This document shows positions 7,801 through 16,257 of a stretch of 64,000 nucleotides of DNA, one piece after another. The position numbers and the translations under genes were made by a program. Position 1 is the stretch's first letter. Each line of letters begins with the position of its first letter. Source of the DNA: Nocardiopsis flavescens (GTDB taxonomy: Bacteria; Actinomycetota; Actinomycetes; Streptosporangiales; Streptosporangiaceae); the NCBI RefSeq assembly GCF_900141985.1, contig NZ_FQZK01000002.1:248001-312000 (forward strand). Direction: 5' to 3'. A model generated the notes under the pieces. It was not told the DNA's origin. It saw nothing but the letters and a program-made list of their open reading frames with translations, and ran no database searches.

Positions 7801-9501
7801 CACGGTGTACATGCCCCGGTCGGGGATGGTGCCCCCGGCGACCACCGCCAGCCGCTGGGAGTCCGGCCGGGCCCGCAGCACCCCGGCCCGGCGGTCCCAC
7901 ACCAGGCGGGGCCGCAGCTCGGCGAACTCGTCGGAGGGGTAGCGGCCGGACAGCATGTCCAGCACCGACTCCAGCACCGCGTCCCCCAGGCCGGAGAACG
8001 GCGCCGCCCGCCGCACCACCGCGGCCAGCTCGGCCACCGGCCACTCGTCCATCGCGACCATCGCGACGATCTGCTGGGCCAGCACGTCCAGCGGCGACCG
8101 GGGGACGCGCAGCGGCTCGATCTCGCCCGCGCGCATCCGCTCCACCACCACCGCAGTGGTGAGCAGGTCGCCCCGGAAGGCCGGGAGGAACACCCCCCGC
8201 GAGGTGCCGCCCACCCGGTGCCCGGCCCGGCCCACCCGCTGGAGGCCGGAGGCCACCGACGGGGGCGCCGCCACCTGCACCACCAGGTCCACCGCGCCCA
8301 TGTCCACGCCCAGCTCCAGGCTGGAGGTGGCCACCACGCACCGCAGCCGCCCCGCCTTGAGGTCCTCCTCGACCACCGCGCGCTCGGCCTTGGACATGGA
8401 CCCGTGGTGGGCGCGGGCGATCACCGGCGCGGCCCCCCGGCTGCTCCCGGACTGCGCGATGACGAGCGCCGGGACCTCCTCGGGCGGCGGGTCCGCGCCG
8501 TGCCGCTCCGCGTACAGGTCGTTGACGCGGGCGCACAGCCGCTCGGCGGTGCGCCTGCCGTTGGTGAACACGATGGTGGACCGGTGCTCCTCCACCAGGT
8601 CCAGCACCCGCCGCTCCAGGTGCGGCCACAGCGAGCCGCCCCCCGTCGGCGGGCCGGCCGGCGCTCCCGCGGACGGGCGGGCCGGGGGCCGCGGGGAGTC
8701 GGGGGCCGCCACCCGCGCGCCCGTCTCCTGCGCGTCCTCGGGGCCCGGGAGGGGCGGCGGGGCGGGCAGGTCGGGCTCCTCCATGTCGAACACCGGCACC
8801 GCCACGCCCAGGTCCAGGTGCGGGGTGTCCGGCGGGGCCACGATGTCGGCGCCGCCCAGGAACTCCGCGACCGCCTCCGCCGGGCGCACCGTCGCCGACA
8901 GGCCGATCCGCCGGGTGCGCCGCTCCACCAGCTCCTCCAGCCTCTCCAGGCTCAGGGCCAGGTGGGAGCCGCGCTTGGTGCCCGCCAGGGCGTGCACCTC
9001 GTCCACGATCACCGTCTCCACCCCGGCCAGCCCCTCGCGGGCCCGCGAGGTGAGGACCAGGAACAGGGACTCGGGGGTGGTGATGAGGATGTCCGGCGGC
9101 CGGGTCGCCATCCGCCGCCGCTCGTCCGCCGGGGTGTCGCCGGTGCGCACGCCCACCGTCACTGGGGAGACCGGCGCGCCCAGCTCCCGCGCGGCCGCCG
9201 TGATCCCCGCCAGCGGGGCGCGCAGGTTGCGCTCCACGTCCGCGGCCAGCGCCTTGAGGGGCGAGACGTACAGGACCCGGCAGCGCCGCGCCGGGTCCTG
9301 CGGCGCCGGGGAGGAGAGCAGCCGGTCCAGGGACCACAGGAACGCCGCCAGTGTCTTTCCCGACCCGGTCGGGGCCACGACCAGGGTGTCGCGGCCGCCG
9401 GCGACCGATGCCCACGCCCCCTCCTGCGCCGGGGTCGGGCCGTCGGGGAAGGCGTGTTCGAACCAGGCCCGGGTGGCGGGCCCGAAGGAGGACGGTGTCA
9501 T
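4822..9501 (-). CDS. lhr: Large ATP-dependent helicase, Lhr family
   Basis: A 1559-residue superfamily 2 helicase of the Lhr type, a 3'-to-5' DNA/RNA-DNA translocase linked to DNA repair in mycobacteria. Walker A APTGSGKT is at residues 43-50 and the DEVH box is in VIVDEVHAL. Helicase C motifs include ATSSLELGVDMG and GRAGHRVGG. Lhr-specific winged-helix and C-terminal domains follow (for example RSLLMEYTAAFLYEGD). The length matches full-length actinobacterial Lhr (~1500). An insertion of ~50 residues rich in Pro/Ala/Gly (residues ~240-290) separates helicase domains 1 and 2. ATG at 9501, divergent from DUF3046-recA, which fits a repair neighbourhood. Confidence 0.95.
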   Translation of the reverse strand: MTPSSFGPATRAWFEHAFPDGPTPAQEGAWASVAGGRDTLVVAPTGSGKTLAAFLWSLDRLLSSPAPQDPARRCRVLYVSPLKALAADVERNLRAPLAGITAAARELGAPVSPVTVGVRTGDTPADERRRMATRPPDILITTPESLFLVLTSRAREGLAGVETVIVDEVHALAGTKRGSHLALSLERLEELVERRTRRIGLSATVRPAEAVAEFLGGADIVAPPDTPHLDLGVAVPVFDMEEPDLPAPPPLPGPEDAQETGARVAAPDSPRPPARPSAGAPAGPPTGGGSLWPHLERRVLDLVEEHRSTIVFTNGRRTAERLCARVNDLYAERHGADPPPEEVPALVIAQSGSSRGAAPVIARAHHGSMSKAERAVVEEDLKAGRLRCVVATSSLELGVDMGAVDLVVQVAAPPSVASGLQRVGRAGHRVGGTSRGVFLPAFRGDLLTTAVVVERMRAGEIEPLRVPRSPLDVLAQQIVAMVAMDEWPVAELAAVVRRAAPFSGLGDAVLESVLDMLSGRYPSDEFAELRPRLVWDRRAGVLRARPDSQRLAVVAGGTIPDRGMYTVHLAGAAEDAAGGAAPEASAEGGGGRRRAPTRVGELDEEMVYESRVGDVFVLGSSSWRIDAITADRVLVTPAPGRPGRMPFWKADAQGRPVELGRAVGAAIRRLGEAPEEAAAGFAGLDPWAARNLAAYVAEQREAVGQVPDDRTVVVERFRDQVGERRVVVHSPLGDRVHAPWALALAARIRERFGVESRVLHGDDGIVLNLPETAGALDEPGVLAGLVAVDPETVEAVVTDELTGTALFASRFRECAARALLLPRQRPDRRMPLWQQRLRASHLLSVAGRYGSFPIVLEAARECLQDLFDVPALVEVLRGVRSREVRVVEVETDRASPFARSLLMEYTAAFLYEGDVPAAEARAGALSMDPSLLSDLLGRTDLRDLLDPGVVGEVDALLQRTAAPVRDEEGAADLLREVGPLTGWEAAARGVRPEWLHALEEAGRAVRMALPGTVEPPGDGSPAPGAAAGPVERWCAVEDVARLRDALGARPPSGVPEVLLEPVGDPLRDLVSRYARTHGPFTAAGAAARLGLGEDAVTGVLRALAREGRVSRGGFRPGGSGTEWCDAEVLRRLRRGSIARLRAEVEPVEPVALARFSPLWQRAVPGERRRGPDAVFEAVESLRGAPVPASALESLVLPARVEGYEPRMLDELTQAGEVVWAGAGPLPGGDGRVVLLPADEARELAPDPVPPAPGTVEHAVLEALRGGGALFFRDIADRVTRDGGAGAPADADLVAALWALVWDGVVANDTLAPVRALLGTGGAARPRPPRPGRARRAVLPTRSGPPTAAGRWWVLPEREPDPTRRVLASVQARLERQGVLVKGWQGGGISPEEYRVLRSMEEAGRVRRGYFVAGLGGAQFALPGAVDRLRSLAGGSRDGAVAPVVLAADDPANPFGRDLPWPEGEAGGRPARAAGAVVVVDDGRPTLYAGRGGRSALTLGASPHELSRAAAALAGAVRAGALDAVTVERADGAEVFGTPLDAALVSAGFHVTPRGLRLRP

Positions 9502-9596
9502 CCGCCCAGTCTGCCCCGCGGGGGTGACGAATCCCGGTAGCCGGGGCTGTGGAGGACGGCCGACGCGGGTCGCGGGGATCGACGATACTGGGGCCG

Positions 9597-9791
9597 ATGA
9601 GACTCACCGTGTTTTGGCAGAGGATGTACGAGCAGTTCGGCGAGGCGTACGCGCAGAGCCTGGCCAAGGACTACGTGATCGAGGGGCTGGGGTCGCGCAC
9701 CGTCGAGGGCGCGCTCGCCGACGGCGCCTCCGCCAAGGAGGTCTGGCGCGCCGTCTGCGACGCGTTCGACCTCCCGGCGGCGGCGCGCTGA
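9597..9791 (+). CDS. DUF3046 family protein
   Basis: A 64-residue protein ([15 protein letters not shown]...) matching the small actinobacterial DUF3046 family, which typically lies just upstream of recA, as here. It contains a helical core ([23 protein letters not shown]) and ends in a helix with conserved WRAVCDAF. No catalytic motif or signal peptide is seen; the function is unknown. The ATG at 9597 was chosen over an in-frame ATG at 9549 because the family starts at MRLT. Confidence 0.9.
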   Translation: MRLTVFWQRMYEQFGEAYAQSLAKDYVIEGLGSRTVEGALADGASAKEVWRAVCDAFDLPAAAR

Positions 9792-9854
9792 CCCGCGGGG
9801 GCGTGGCCGGCCCGTAGAGAAAGGGGGGCGGCGCTTTTCGTGTTCGACCGGAAA

Positions 9855-9870
9855 TCGAACAGGGGTTCGG
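9855..9870. promoter_or_regulatory. LexA (SOS) box upstream of recA
   Basis: TCGAAC at 9855-9860, spacer AGGG, and GTTCGG at 9865-9870 match the actinobacterial/Gram-positive LexA consensus TCGAAC-N4-GTTCGA with one mismatch. An additional half-site GTTCGA at 9842-9847 forms a second inverted pair with TCGAAC. A plausible -10 (TAGGCT, 9872-9877) lies directly downstream, so bound LexA would cover the promoter. Confidence 0.85.
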
Positions 9871-9981
9871 GTAGGCTGGGGTTGTCCACAGGCCGACGCC
9901 GGAACATCGCGATTGTCCGACCGACCGCGTAGCGTCGTGCGCATCATGAAGAAGAAGGCATCGACCCAACAGGGGTATCCC

Positions 9982-11124
9982 GTGGCATCTGGAGATCGAG
10001 AGAAGGCTCTCGAAACCGCCCTCGCGCAGATCGAGCGGCAGTTCGGCAAGGGCTCCGTCATGCGCCTGGGCGACGACGACCGCCCGCCCATCGAGGCCAT
10101 CCCCACCGGGGCGATCGCCCTCGACGTGGCCCTGGGCATCGGCGGCATTCCGCGCGGCCGGATCGTCGAGGTCTACGGGCCGGAGTCCAGCGGTAAGACG
10201 ACCGTCGCGCTGCACGCGGTGGCCAATGCCCAGCGGCTCGGCGGCATCGCCGCGTTCGTCGACGCCGAGCACGCGCTCGACCCCGAGTACGCCAAGAAGA
10301 TCGGCGTCGACACCGACAACCTGCTGCTGTCCCAGCCGGACACCGGCGAGCAGGCGCTGGAGATCGTCGACATGCTGATCCGCTCCGGCGCCGTCTCCAT
10401 CATCGTCATCGACTCCGTGGCGGCCCTGGTGCCCCGCGCCGAGATCGAGGGCGAGATGGGCGACAGCCACGTCGGCCTCCAGGCCCGGCTCATGTCGCAG
10501 GCGCTGCGCAAGATCGCCGGCGCGCTCAACCAGACCGGCACCACCGCGATCTTCATCAACCAGCTCCGCGAGAAGGTCGGCGTGATGTTCGGCTCCCCGG
10601 AGACCACCAGCGGTGGCCGGGCGCTGAAGTTCTACTCGTCGGTGCGCCTGGACGTGCGCCGCATCGAGACCCTCAAGGACGGCACCGACGCGGTCGGCAA
10701 CCGCACCCGCGTCAAGGTCGTCAAGAACAAGGTGGCGCCGCCCTTCAAGCAGGCCGAGTTCGACATCCTCTACGGGGTGGGCGTCTCCCGTGAGGGCAGC
10801 CTCATCGACCTGGGCGTGGAGAACGGCATCGTCCGCAAGTCGGGCGCCTGGTACACCTACGACGGCACCCAGCTCGGCCAGGGCAAGGAGAACGCGCGCA
10901 ACTTCCTGCGCGAGAACTCCGACCTCGCCAACGAGGTCGAGAAGAAGATCAAGGAGAAGCTGGGCGTCTCCACCGGCGACGACAGCGCCACCGGCCCGCA
11001 GGCCCCGGCAGCGCCGGCCCCGGACAAGGCCGCCGACAAGGCCCCGGTGGCCGCCGAGGCCAAGGCCCCGGTCAAGAAGGCCCCGGCCAAGACCACCGTC
11101 AAGGCGCCCACGACGGATGTGTGA
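9982..11124 (+). CDS. recA: Recombinase RecA
   Basis: The central homologous-recombination and SOS ATPase: it forms filaments on single-stranded DNA and stimulates LexA self-cleavage. About 380 residues. Walker A GPESSGKT lies near residues 66-73; Walker B ([12 protein letters not shown]), the L2 loop segment [26 protein letters not shown] and the C-terminal domain are complete. The tail (residues ~330-380) is rich in Ala, Pro and Lys and differs from the acidic tail of E. coli RecA. I chose the GTG at 9982 because AGGGGT sits just upstream and the family begins MAxxDREKALE; an ATG at 9946 would add 12 residues. It overlaps recX by 8 nt. Confidence 0.98.
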   Translation: MASGDREKALETALAQIERQFGKGSVMRLGDDDRPPIEAIPTGAIALDVALGIGGIPRGRIVEVYGPESSGKTTVALHAVANAQRLGGIAAFVDAEHALDPEYAKKIGVDTDNLLLSQPDTGEQALEIVDMLIRSGAVSIIVIDSVAALVPRAEIEGEMGDSHVGLQARLMSQALRKIAGALNQTGTTAIFINQLREKVGVMFGSPETTSGGRALKFYSSVRLDVRRIETLKDGTDAVGNRTRVKVVKNKVAPPFKQAEFDILYGVGVSREGSLIDLGVENGIVRKSGAWYTYDGTQLGQGKENARNFLRENSDLANEVEKKIKEKLGVSTGDDSATGPQAPAAPAPDKAADKAPVAAEAKAPVKKAPAKTTVKAPTTDV

Positions 11125-11674
11125 GCCGGACACCCCGCCGGACGGCGACGGCACCGGTGCCGCGCCCGCATCCGGCGGGGAGAAGGCACTGAACCGGGCC
11201 CGCGGGCTGGCCCTGCGGATGCTCGGGCACAAGCCGCGCACCGCCGCGCAACTGGAGGCGGGGCTGCTCCGGCGCGGCCACGAGGAGGAGGTCGTGGCCG
11301 CGGTGCTGGACGAGTGCACGCAGGCCGGGCTGGTGGACGACGCCGTCTTCTCCCGCGCCTGGGTGAGCTCGCGCCACCACGGCCGGGGGCTGTCCCGCGC
11401 CGCGCTCACCCGTGAGCTGCGCACCCGCGGCGTGGACGAGGAGACCGTGCGCGACGCGGTCGCCGAACTCGGCGACGAGGACGAGGCGGCCGCAGCCCGC
11501 GCCCTGGCCCGGCGCAGCCTCTCCGCCAGCCGCGGCCGGGAACGCGACACCCGCATGCGCCGGGCTCTGGGCGTGCTGGCCCGCAAGGGCTACGGCGGGG
11601 GTGTGTCCTACCGGATCGTCCGGGAGGAGCTGGAGTCCGAGGGCGCCGACATCGCCCCGGAGCCACCGGAGTGA
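11117..11674 (+). CDS. recX: Regulatory protein RecX
   Basis: A 185-residue modulator that binds RecA filaments and limits RecA activity. It has the usual three-helix tandem repeats: [24 protein letters not shown], then [14 protein letters not shown] and [14 protein letters not shown], then [14 protein letters not shown] and SYRIVREEL. The ATG at 11117 lies inside the last codons of recA, so the two are translationally coupled and share the SOS promoter. The first ~25 residues are Pro/Gly/Ala-rich. Confidence 0.95.
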   Translation: MCEPDTPPDGDGTGAAPASGGEKALNRARGLALRMLGHKPRTAAQLEAGLLRRGHEEEVVAAVLDECTQAGLVDDAVFSRAWVSSRHHGRGLSRAALTRELRTRGVDEETVRDAVAELGDEDEAAAARALARRSLSASRGRERDTRMRRALGVLARKGYGGGVSYRIVREELESEGADIAPEPPE

Positions 11675-11762
11675 GTCCCGCCCCGGCGCACGGGGCGCAC
11701 GCGACCACGACCGGGAACGGGACGGGCACCGCCGCGGGGCGGGGCCGGGACGGGAGCACACC

Positions 11763-12134
11763 GTGACGCGAGGGGACGGCACGACCGAGGAGGCCGTTCC
11801 GATTCTGCGGGTGGCGGACGCGGCGGCGTCGGCGCGCTGGTACGCCCGGCTCGGGTTCGCCGTGGCATGGGAGCACCGGTTCGAGCCGGGGCTGCCGGCC
11901 TTCGTCGAGGTGCACCGCGGGCGGGTGCGGCTGTTCCTGTCCGAGCACGCCGGCGACGCCCGCCCCGACACCCTCCTCTACCTGCGGCTGAACGGCATCG
12001 ACGCCGTCGCCGCGGAGTTCGGCGTCCCCGTGGGGGAGGAGCCGTGGGGCCGGGAGCTGGCGCTGCGCGACCCCGACGGCAACCGGATCCGGGTCGGGGA
12101 GCCGGTCGGCCCACCCCCGACCCCCGATCCCTGA
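11763..12134 (+). CDS. VOC superfamily protein (glyoxalase/bleomycin-resistance-like)
   Basis: A 123-residue vicinal-oxygen-chelate domain protein. It has the opening strand with RVADAAASARWYARLGFAVAW, a central strand RVRLFLSEH and the closing ALRDPDGNRIRVGEP, the standard VOC ending. Similar proteins bind and sequester bleomycin-type glycopeptides, but the fold is shared by many enzymes, so ligand and reaction are open. GTG at 11763 follows GGGAG by about 7 nt. It may be cotranscribed with recA-recX (88-nt gap) and converges with the S9 peptidase (4-nt gap). Confidence 0.88.
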   Translation: MTRGDGTTEEAVPILRVADAAASARWYARLGFAVAWEHRFEPGLPAFVEVHRGRVRLFLSEHAGDARPDTLLYLRLNGIDAVAAEFGVPVGEEPWGRELALRDPDGNRIRVGEPVGPPPTPDP

Positions 12135-12138
12135 CCGC

Positions 12139-14274
12139 TCAGCCCCCGGTCACCGGACCGGGCCGCCCGGCGACCGGTACGGCACCGCCGGACCCCGCGC
12201 CGAAGGGCCCCGGCTCCGCCTCGGAACCCTCCGCGGCCGAGGCCGCCGACACGCCGCCCGGCGGCGTCTCCAGCGGCTCCGCCCCGTCCGCGGCCTCGGG
12301 CTCGGCCCGCGGTGCGGGCGGCTCGGTGGCCAGCTCCAGCGGCGGCACGTCCGCCTCGAACCCGAACACCCGGGCGTACAGCCCCAGCTCGGCCTCCAGC
12401 GACTCCCGGCGCGCCTTCTCCCCGGTGAACCCGTGCGCCTCGCCCTCGAACTCCACCAGCGCGTACGGCACCCCGCGCCCGCCCAGCGCCGTCGCCATGG
12501 TGAACGCCTGGTCCGGCGTCACCACCGGGTCCTCCAGGCCCTGGAGCAGCAGCACCGGCACGTCGATCTCCGCCGTCCGGTTGATCGGCGACCGCTCCCG
12601 GTACCGTTCCACGAACCCGGGCAGCAGGCCCACCAGCGTGTCCAGGAACCGCGACTCGAAGTCGTGCGTGGTCCGCACCAGCCCCAGCAGGTCGGCCACC
12701 CCGAAGTAGGACACCCCGCAGGCGAACACGTCCCCCGTGACCGCGGCCAGCGCCGTGTACCCGCCGGCGCTCGGGCCGCGCACCGCCAGGCGCGCCGGGT
12801 CGGCCTCGCCCCGCTCGACCAGGGCGCGGGCCACCGCCGTGATGTCCTCGACGTCCACCACGCCCCACTCCTTGTGCAGGCGCTTGCGGTAGGAGCGCCC
12901 GTAGCCGGTGGACCCGCCGTAGTTGACGTCCACCACGCCGATGCCCCGGCTGGTGAAGTACGCCCTGATCGGGTCGAACGCGGTCGTGGCGTGCGACACC
13001 GGCCCGCCGTGCACCCACACCGCGTACGGGGCGGGGCCCGTCCCGGAGTGCTCCGGGTGGGTCGGCGGGTAGACGTGGGCGTGCACCGGGGCGCCGTAGC
13101 GGCCCGGGAAGGTGGCCTTGCGGGGGACCGGCAGGTAGGCCGGGTCGGGGACCGACTCCATCGACCGGCGCAGCACCTCCACCCCGCCGCTCTCCGGGTC
13201 CAGTCGGACCAGCGACCAGGGGACGGTCGGGGAGGCCGCCACACCCACCACGGTGCGCCCGTCGGTGTCGAGCATCGCCCACGACGTGAGGTCCGTGTCC
13301 ACCGGTGCCAGGTCCAGGGTGTCGGGGTCGTACACGCCCGGCGCCATGTCGGCGTCGCCGTGCAGCGCCACCACCCGGCCCGAGTCCAGGACGCAGAACG
13401 ACCGGTCGCCCAGCCGTCCGGGCGGGGTGTGGAACTCCTCCTCGGCCGGGTACAGCGCGATCGCCGGGCCGGTGAGCCCCACCTGGTAGAGGTTCCAGAA
13501 CCCGGGCCAGTCGGAGGCCGCGTACAGGGAGGAGTCGTCGATCCAGACCGGGGAGACCACCGACTCCTCCGAGGAGCCCTTGATGGTGTACTCGCCGGTC
13601 AGCCCGTTCCCGTCGAACAGGCCCATCCGCAGCTCGGTGCCGTCCCAGGGCATCTTGGGGTGGTTCCACCGCACGTACGCCAGCCGGGTGCCGTCGGGGG
13701 AGGGGGCGGGGGAGGCGTAGAAGTCGGCGCCCGACACGATCTCGCGCACCGCCGACGGGTCCTGTGCCCCCCGGCCCGACAGCGGCACCGACACGATCGA
13801 CCGGCGCACCGTGCCCCCGGCGTGCTGCTCGCGCACGCACAGGACGCTGCGGCCGTCGGGCCCGGGGACCGGGTCGGCGTAGCGCAGCGCCGCGGGCGCG
13901 TCCGGTTCGGGGGTGAGCGGGACCGGCTCCGCCGCGCCCTGCTCCAGCAGGTAGAGGCGCTGGTCGGGGTGGTTGGCGAAGACGACGCCCATGCGGACCA
14001 GGGCCTTGTCGTCGCGGCGGGGCACGGGGCGGTAGGACCGGCCCCCGTACTCGTGCACGCGGCTGCCCACGCTCCACGGGGCGGCGAGCAGTTCGACGGC
14101 GGTGCCGTCGGCGCCGCGCCGCATGATGGTCCGGCGGCCTTCCTCCGGTCGGCTCTCCTCCCACCAGACCTCGTCCCCCACCACGGAGGGGAAGGCGAGG
14201 GCGCGCACCCCCCGGGCGACGTCGTCGGCGCTGATGGGCGATGGCCAGGAGCCGTGGCTCGACAGTTCAGACAT
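12139..14274 (-). CDS. S9 family peptidase (prolyl oligopeptidase / acylaminoacyl-peptidase type)
   Basis: A 711-residue cytoplasmic serine peptidase. The N-terminal two thirds is a beta-propeller with WD40-like blades (for example YADPVPGPDGRSVLCV; ASPAPSPDGTRLAYVRW). The C-terminal alpha/beta-hydrolase domain has the nucleophile in GPSAGGY (Ser502), the acid in GLEDPVVTP and the base His in EGEAHGFTG. No signal peptide is seen. The C-terminal ~60 residues (Pro/Ala/Glu-rich) extend past the hydrolase domain. Start ATG at 14274; monocistronic and convergent with the VOC gene. Confidence 0.95.
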   Translation of the reverse strand: MSELSSHGSWPSPISADDVARGVRALAFPSVVGDEVWWEESRPEEGRRTIMRRGADGTAVELLAAPWSVGSRVHEYGGRSYRPVPRRDDKALVRMGVVFANHPDQRLYLLEQGAAEPVPLTPEPDAPAALRYADPVPGPDGRSVLCVREQHAGGTVRRSIVSVPLSGRGAQDPSAVREIVSGADFYASPAPSPDGTRLAYVRWNHPKMPWDGTELRMGLFDGNGLTGEYTIKGSSEESVVSPVWIDDSSLYAASDWPGFWNLYQVGLTGPAIALYPAEEEFHTPPGRLGDRSFCVLDSGRVVALHGDADMAPGVYDPDTLDLAPVDTDLTSWAMLDTDGRTVVGVAASPTVPWSLVRLDPESGGVEVLRRSMESVPDPAYLPVPRKATFPGRYGAPVHAHVYPPTHPEHSGTGPAPYAVWVHGGPVSHATTAFDPIRAYFTSRGIGVVDVNYGGSTGYGRSYRKRLHKEWGVVDVEDITAVARALVERGEADPARLAVRGPSAGGYTALAAVTGDVFACGVSYFGVADLLGLVRTTHDFESRFLDTLVGLLPGFVERYRERSPINRTAEIDVPVLLLQGLEDPVVTPDQAFTMATALGGRGVPYALVEFEGEAHGFTGEKARRESLEAELGLYARVFGFEADVPPLELATEPPAPRAEPEAADGAEPLETPPGGVSAASAAEGSEAEPGPFGAGSGGAVPVAGRPGPVTGG

Positions 14275-14407
14275 GTCCCGCTCAGGATGGGTCGTGGGGT
14301 GGATCGGATGACATGTCGACCTTAGTCCTCGCGGGCCCGCGTGTGCAGTCCCATGCGGCCCCCGATCCGCCGGGTGCGGGGCCTCCGGCCGCCGGCGTGC
14401 GGGAACG

Positions 14408-14439
14408 CCGAAGGCCCCGTCCGCGGACGGGGCCTTCGG
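14408..14439. terminator. Terminator downstream of gluD
   Basis: A 32-nt perfect palindrome (16-nt arms, CCGAAGGCCCCGTCCG and its complement) lies 41 nt downstream of the gluD stop and before the promoter region of the S9 peptidase gene. Confidence 0.75.
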
Positions 14440-14479
14440 TCGGGCACCGGGGGTGCGGCCCGCTCCGCGCGGTCGCGGA

Positions 14480-15505
14480 TCAGGGCTGCTTGCGCCCCCC
14501 GCCCCCGTCGGGCTCCTCGGGGGGTGCCTCCGCGGCGGCGGCCCCGTCGGCCGTGCCGGTCGCGTCGACCCCGACCGGGGCGCCGCCGACGGCGGTCGGC
14601 CTGGCCGAGGAGCGGCCGCGCCGGGCGTTGCGCCGCTCCAGCCAGATCGCCACCCGGCTCAGGGCGAGGTTGATGACGATGTAGATGACCGCGCAGATGA
14701 TCGCCGCCGGGATCACGTTGCTCTCGCGGGTCGCCAGCAGCGTGAAGCTGCGCAGCAGCTCCGGGAAGGCCACGATGTAGCCGAGCGCGGAGTCCTTGAG
14801 CAGGACCACCAGCTGGGCGACGATCGCGGGCATCATCGCCGTGATCGCCTGCGGGATCAGGATCTGCCACATCGTCTGCGTCCGGGTCATGCCGACGGCC
14901 TGGGCGGCCTCGGCCTGGCCCTTGGGCACCGCCAGGATGCCCGCGCGGAACACCTCCGCCAGCACCGACCCGTTGTACAGGGTCAGGCCGGTGACGACCG
15001 CGGCCAGCGCGGTCACCTGGAAGGTGCCGGTCGGGATGTCGAACGCCTGCCAGGCGACGATCGGCAGCGCCATGGTGAAGAAGATGAGCATCAGCAGCGG
15101 GATGCCGCGGAAGAACTCCACCACGGCCCCCGCCGGGACGCGGATCCACCAGCGCTCGGACATCCGGCCGATGCCGAAGACGAGACCGAACAGCACGGCC
15201 AGCACCGAGGCGGTCAGCGCCGCCGTCAGCGTGTTCTGCAGACCGGGGATGACGTACCCGGTCCACGTGTCCGGCCGCAGGAACGGCTCCCACTTCTCGG
15301 CCGCCCACTGGCCGTCCGGGTTGACCGCCCACGTGGCCGCCGAGAACAGCGGCCCCTCGCGGTCGGCCAGGGTCCGGTTGAACCCCAGGTACAGGACGGC
15401 GAGGCCGACCACCGCCAGGAGCACGGTGAAGACGGTGTAGACGATGTTGCGCTGCCGGGCGCGGGGGCCCGGTGCGTCGAAGAGGACCGAGTTCTGGGCG
15501 CTCAT
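14480..15505 (-). CDS. gluD: Glutamate-type amino-acid ABC transporter permease (GluD-like)
   Basis: A 341-residue inner-membrane permease of the HisM/GlnP family. Membrane helices begin with IVYTVFTVLLAVVGLAVLYLGF; an external segment follows (residues ~50-90) and then the transmembrane core. The EAA loop is GQAEAAQAVGMTRTQTMWQILIPQA. The C-terminal ~45 residues are a Gly/Pro/Ala-rich cytoplasmic tail. ATG at 15505 overlaps the gluC stop by 4 nt. It is the last gene of a gluA-B-C-D order running on the minus strand, the arrangement of the Corynebacterium glutamate importer. Substrate specificity is inferred from that order. Confidence 0.9.
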   Translation of the reverse strand: MSAQNSVLFDAPGPRARQRNIVYTVFTVLLAVVGLAVLYLGFNRTLADREGPLFSAATWAVNPDGQWAAEKWEPFLRPDTWTGYVIPGLQNTLTAALTASVLAVLFGLVFGIGRMSERWWIRVPAGAVVEFFRGIPLLMLIFFTMALPIVAWQAFDIPTGTFQVTALAAVVTGLTLYNGSVLAEVFRAGILAVPKGQAEAAQAVGMTRTQTMWQILIPQAITAMMPAIVAQLVVLLKDSALGYIVAFPELLRSFTLLATRESNVIPAAIICAVIYIVINLALSRVAIWLERRNARRGRSSARPTAVGGAPVGVDATGTADGAAAAEAPPEEPDGGGGRKQP

Positions 15506-16176
15506 CGGACCACCGCCACGCGCTTGGACAGCCAGCCGAAGAAGTAACCCATCGGCAGGGTCAGGATCAGGAAGCCGATCGCGAATCCGACGAAGGTCGG
15601 CAGGACCGGTGCGATGCCCTGGTCGAACATGAGCTTCATCTGGCGGGACGCCTCCTGGACGCCCAGCCCCGCGACGGAGGCGACGGTGGTGTTCTTGGTG
15701 AGCGCGATGAGCACACTGCCCAGCGGGCCCACGACGGTGCGCAGCGCCTGGGGGATGACGATCATGCGCAGGTTCTGGGTGAAGGTCAGCCCCAGGGAGC
15801 GGGCCGCCTCGACCTGTCCGAGCGGGATCGTGTTGATGCCCGACCGCAGCGACTCGGAGACGAAGCAGGACGTGTAGGCCGACAGTCCGATGACCGCCCA
15901 CCAGAAGACGTCCGTGGCGACGGTGTCGGCGAAGCTCAGGCCCAGGGCGCTGTTGAGGCCCAGCCCGCAGAACAGCAGCACCAGGGTCAGCGGCGTGTTC
16001 CGGATGCCTTCGACGTAGGCGGTGGACAGACCGCGTAGCAGCGGGACGGGGGAGACCCGCATGGCGGTGAGCAGGATGCCCAGGATGAAGGAGAACAGTG
16101 CACTGAGGAGGGTGAGCCGGACGGTCCATGAGAAACCGTCGACAACCCTGTCGATATTGCTGAGAAAGGCTTCCAT
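15502..16176 (-). CDS. gluC: Glutamate-type amino-acid ABC transporter permease (GluC-like)
   Basis: A 224-residue permease with helices at VRLTLLSALFSFILGILL, AVIGLSAYTSCF and TFVGFAIGFLILTLPMGYFF. The EAA loop reads GQVEAARSLGLTFTQNLRMIVIPQA. The chosen ATG (16176, MEAFLSNID) matches the usual family start; an upstream in-frame start would add 18 Pro/Gly/Arg residues without family support. It lies 81 nt after gluB and overlaps gluD. Confidence 0.92.
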   Translation of the reverse strand: MEAFLSNIDRVVDGFSWTVRLTLLSALFSFILGILLTAMRVSPVPLLRGLSTAYVEGIRNTPLTLVLLFCGLGLNSALGLSFADTVATDVFWWAVIGLSAYTSCFVSESLRSGINTIPLGQVEAARSLGLTFTQNLRMIVIPQALRTVVGPLGSVLIALTKNTTVASVAGLGVQEASRQMKLMFDQGIAPVLPTFVGFAIGFLILTLPMGYFFGWLSKRVAVVR

Positions 16177-16257
16177 GGGTCCCAGCCGGTCAAGGGCCGG
16201 GAGGTGGGGCCGGGCCGGGCCCGGCCCCACCTCCCGGACGGGGTTGGTTGGCGGTTA

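Noticed and set aside
4855-9540. 1561-residue open frame on the + strand opposite lhr
   Set aside because: It mirrors the helicase gene; composition is His/Gln/Arg/Gly-rich with no domain, a typical high-GC antisense shadow.
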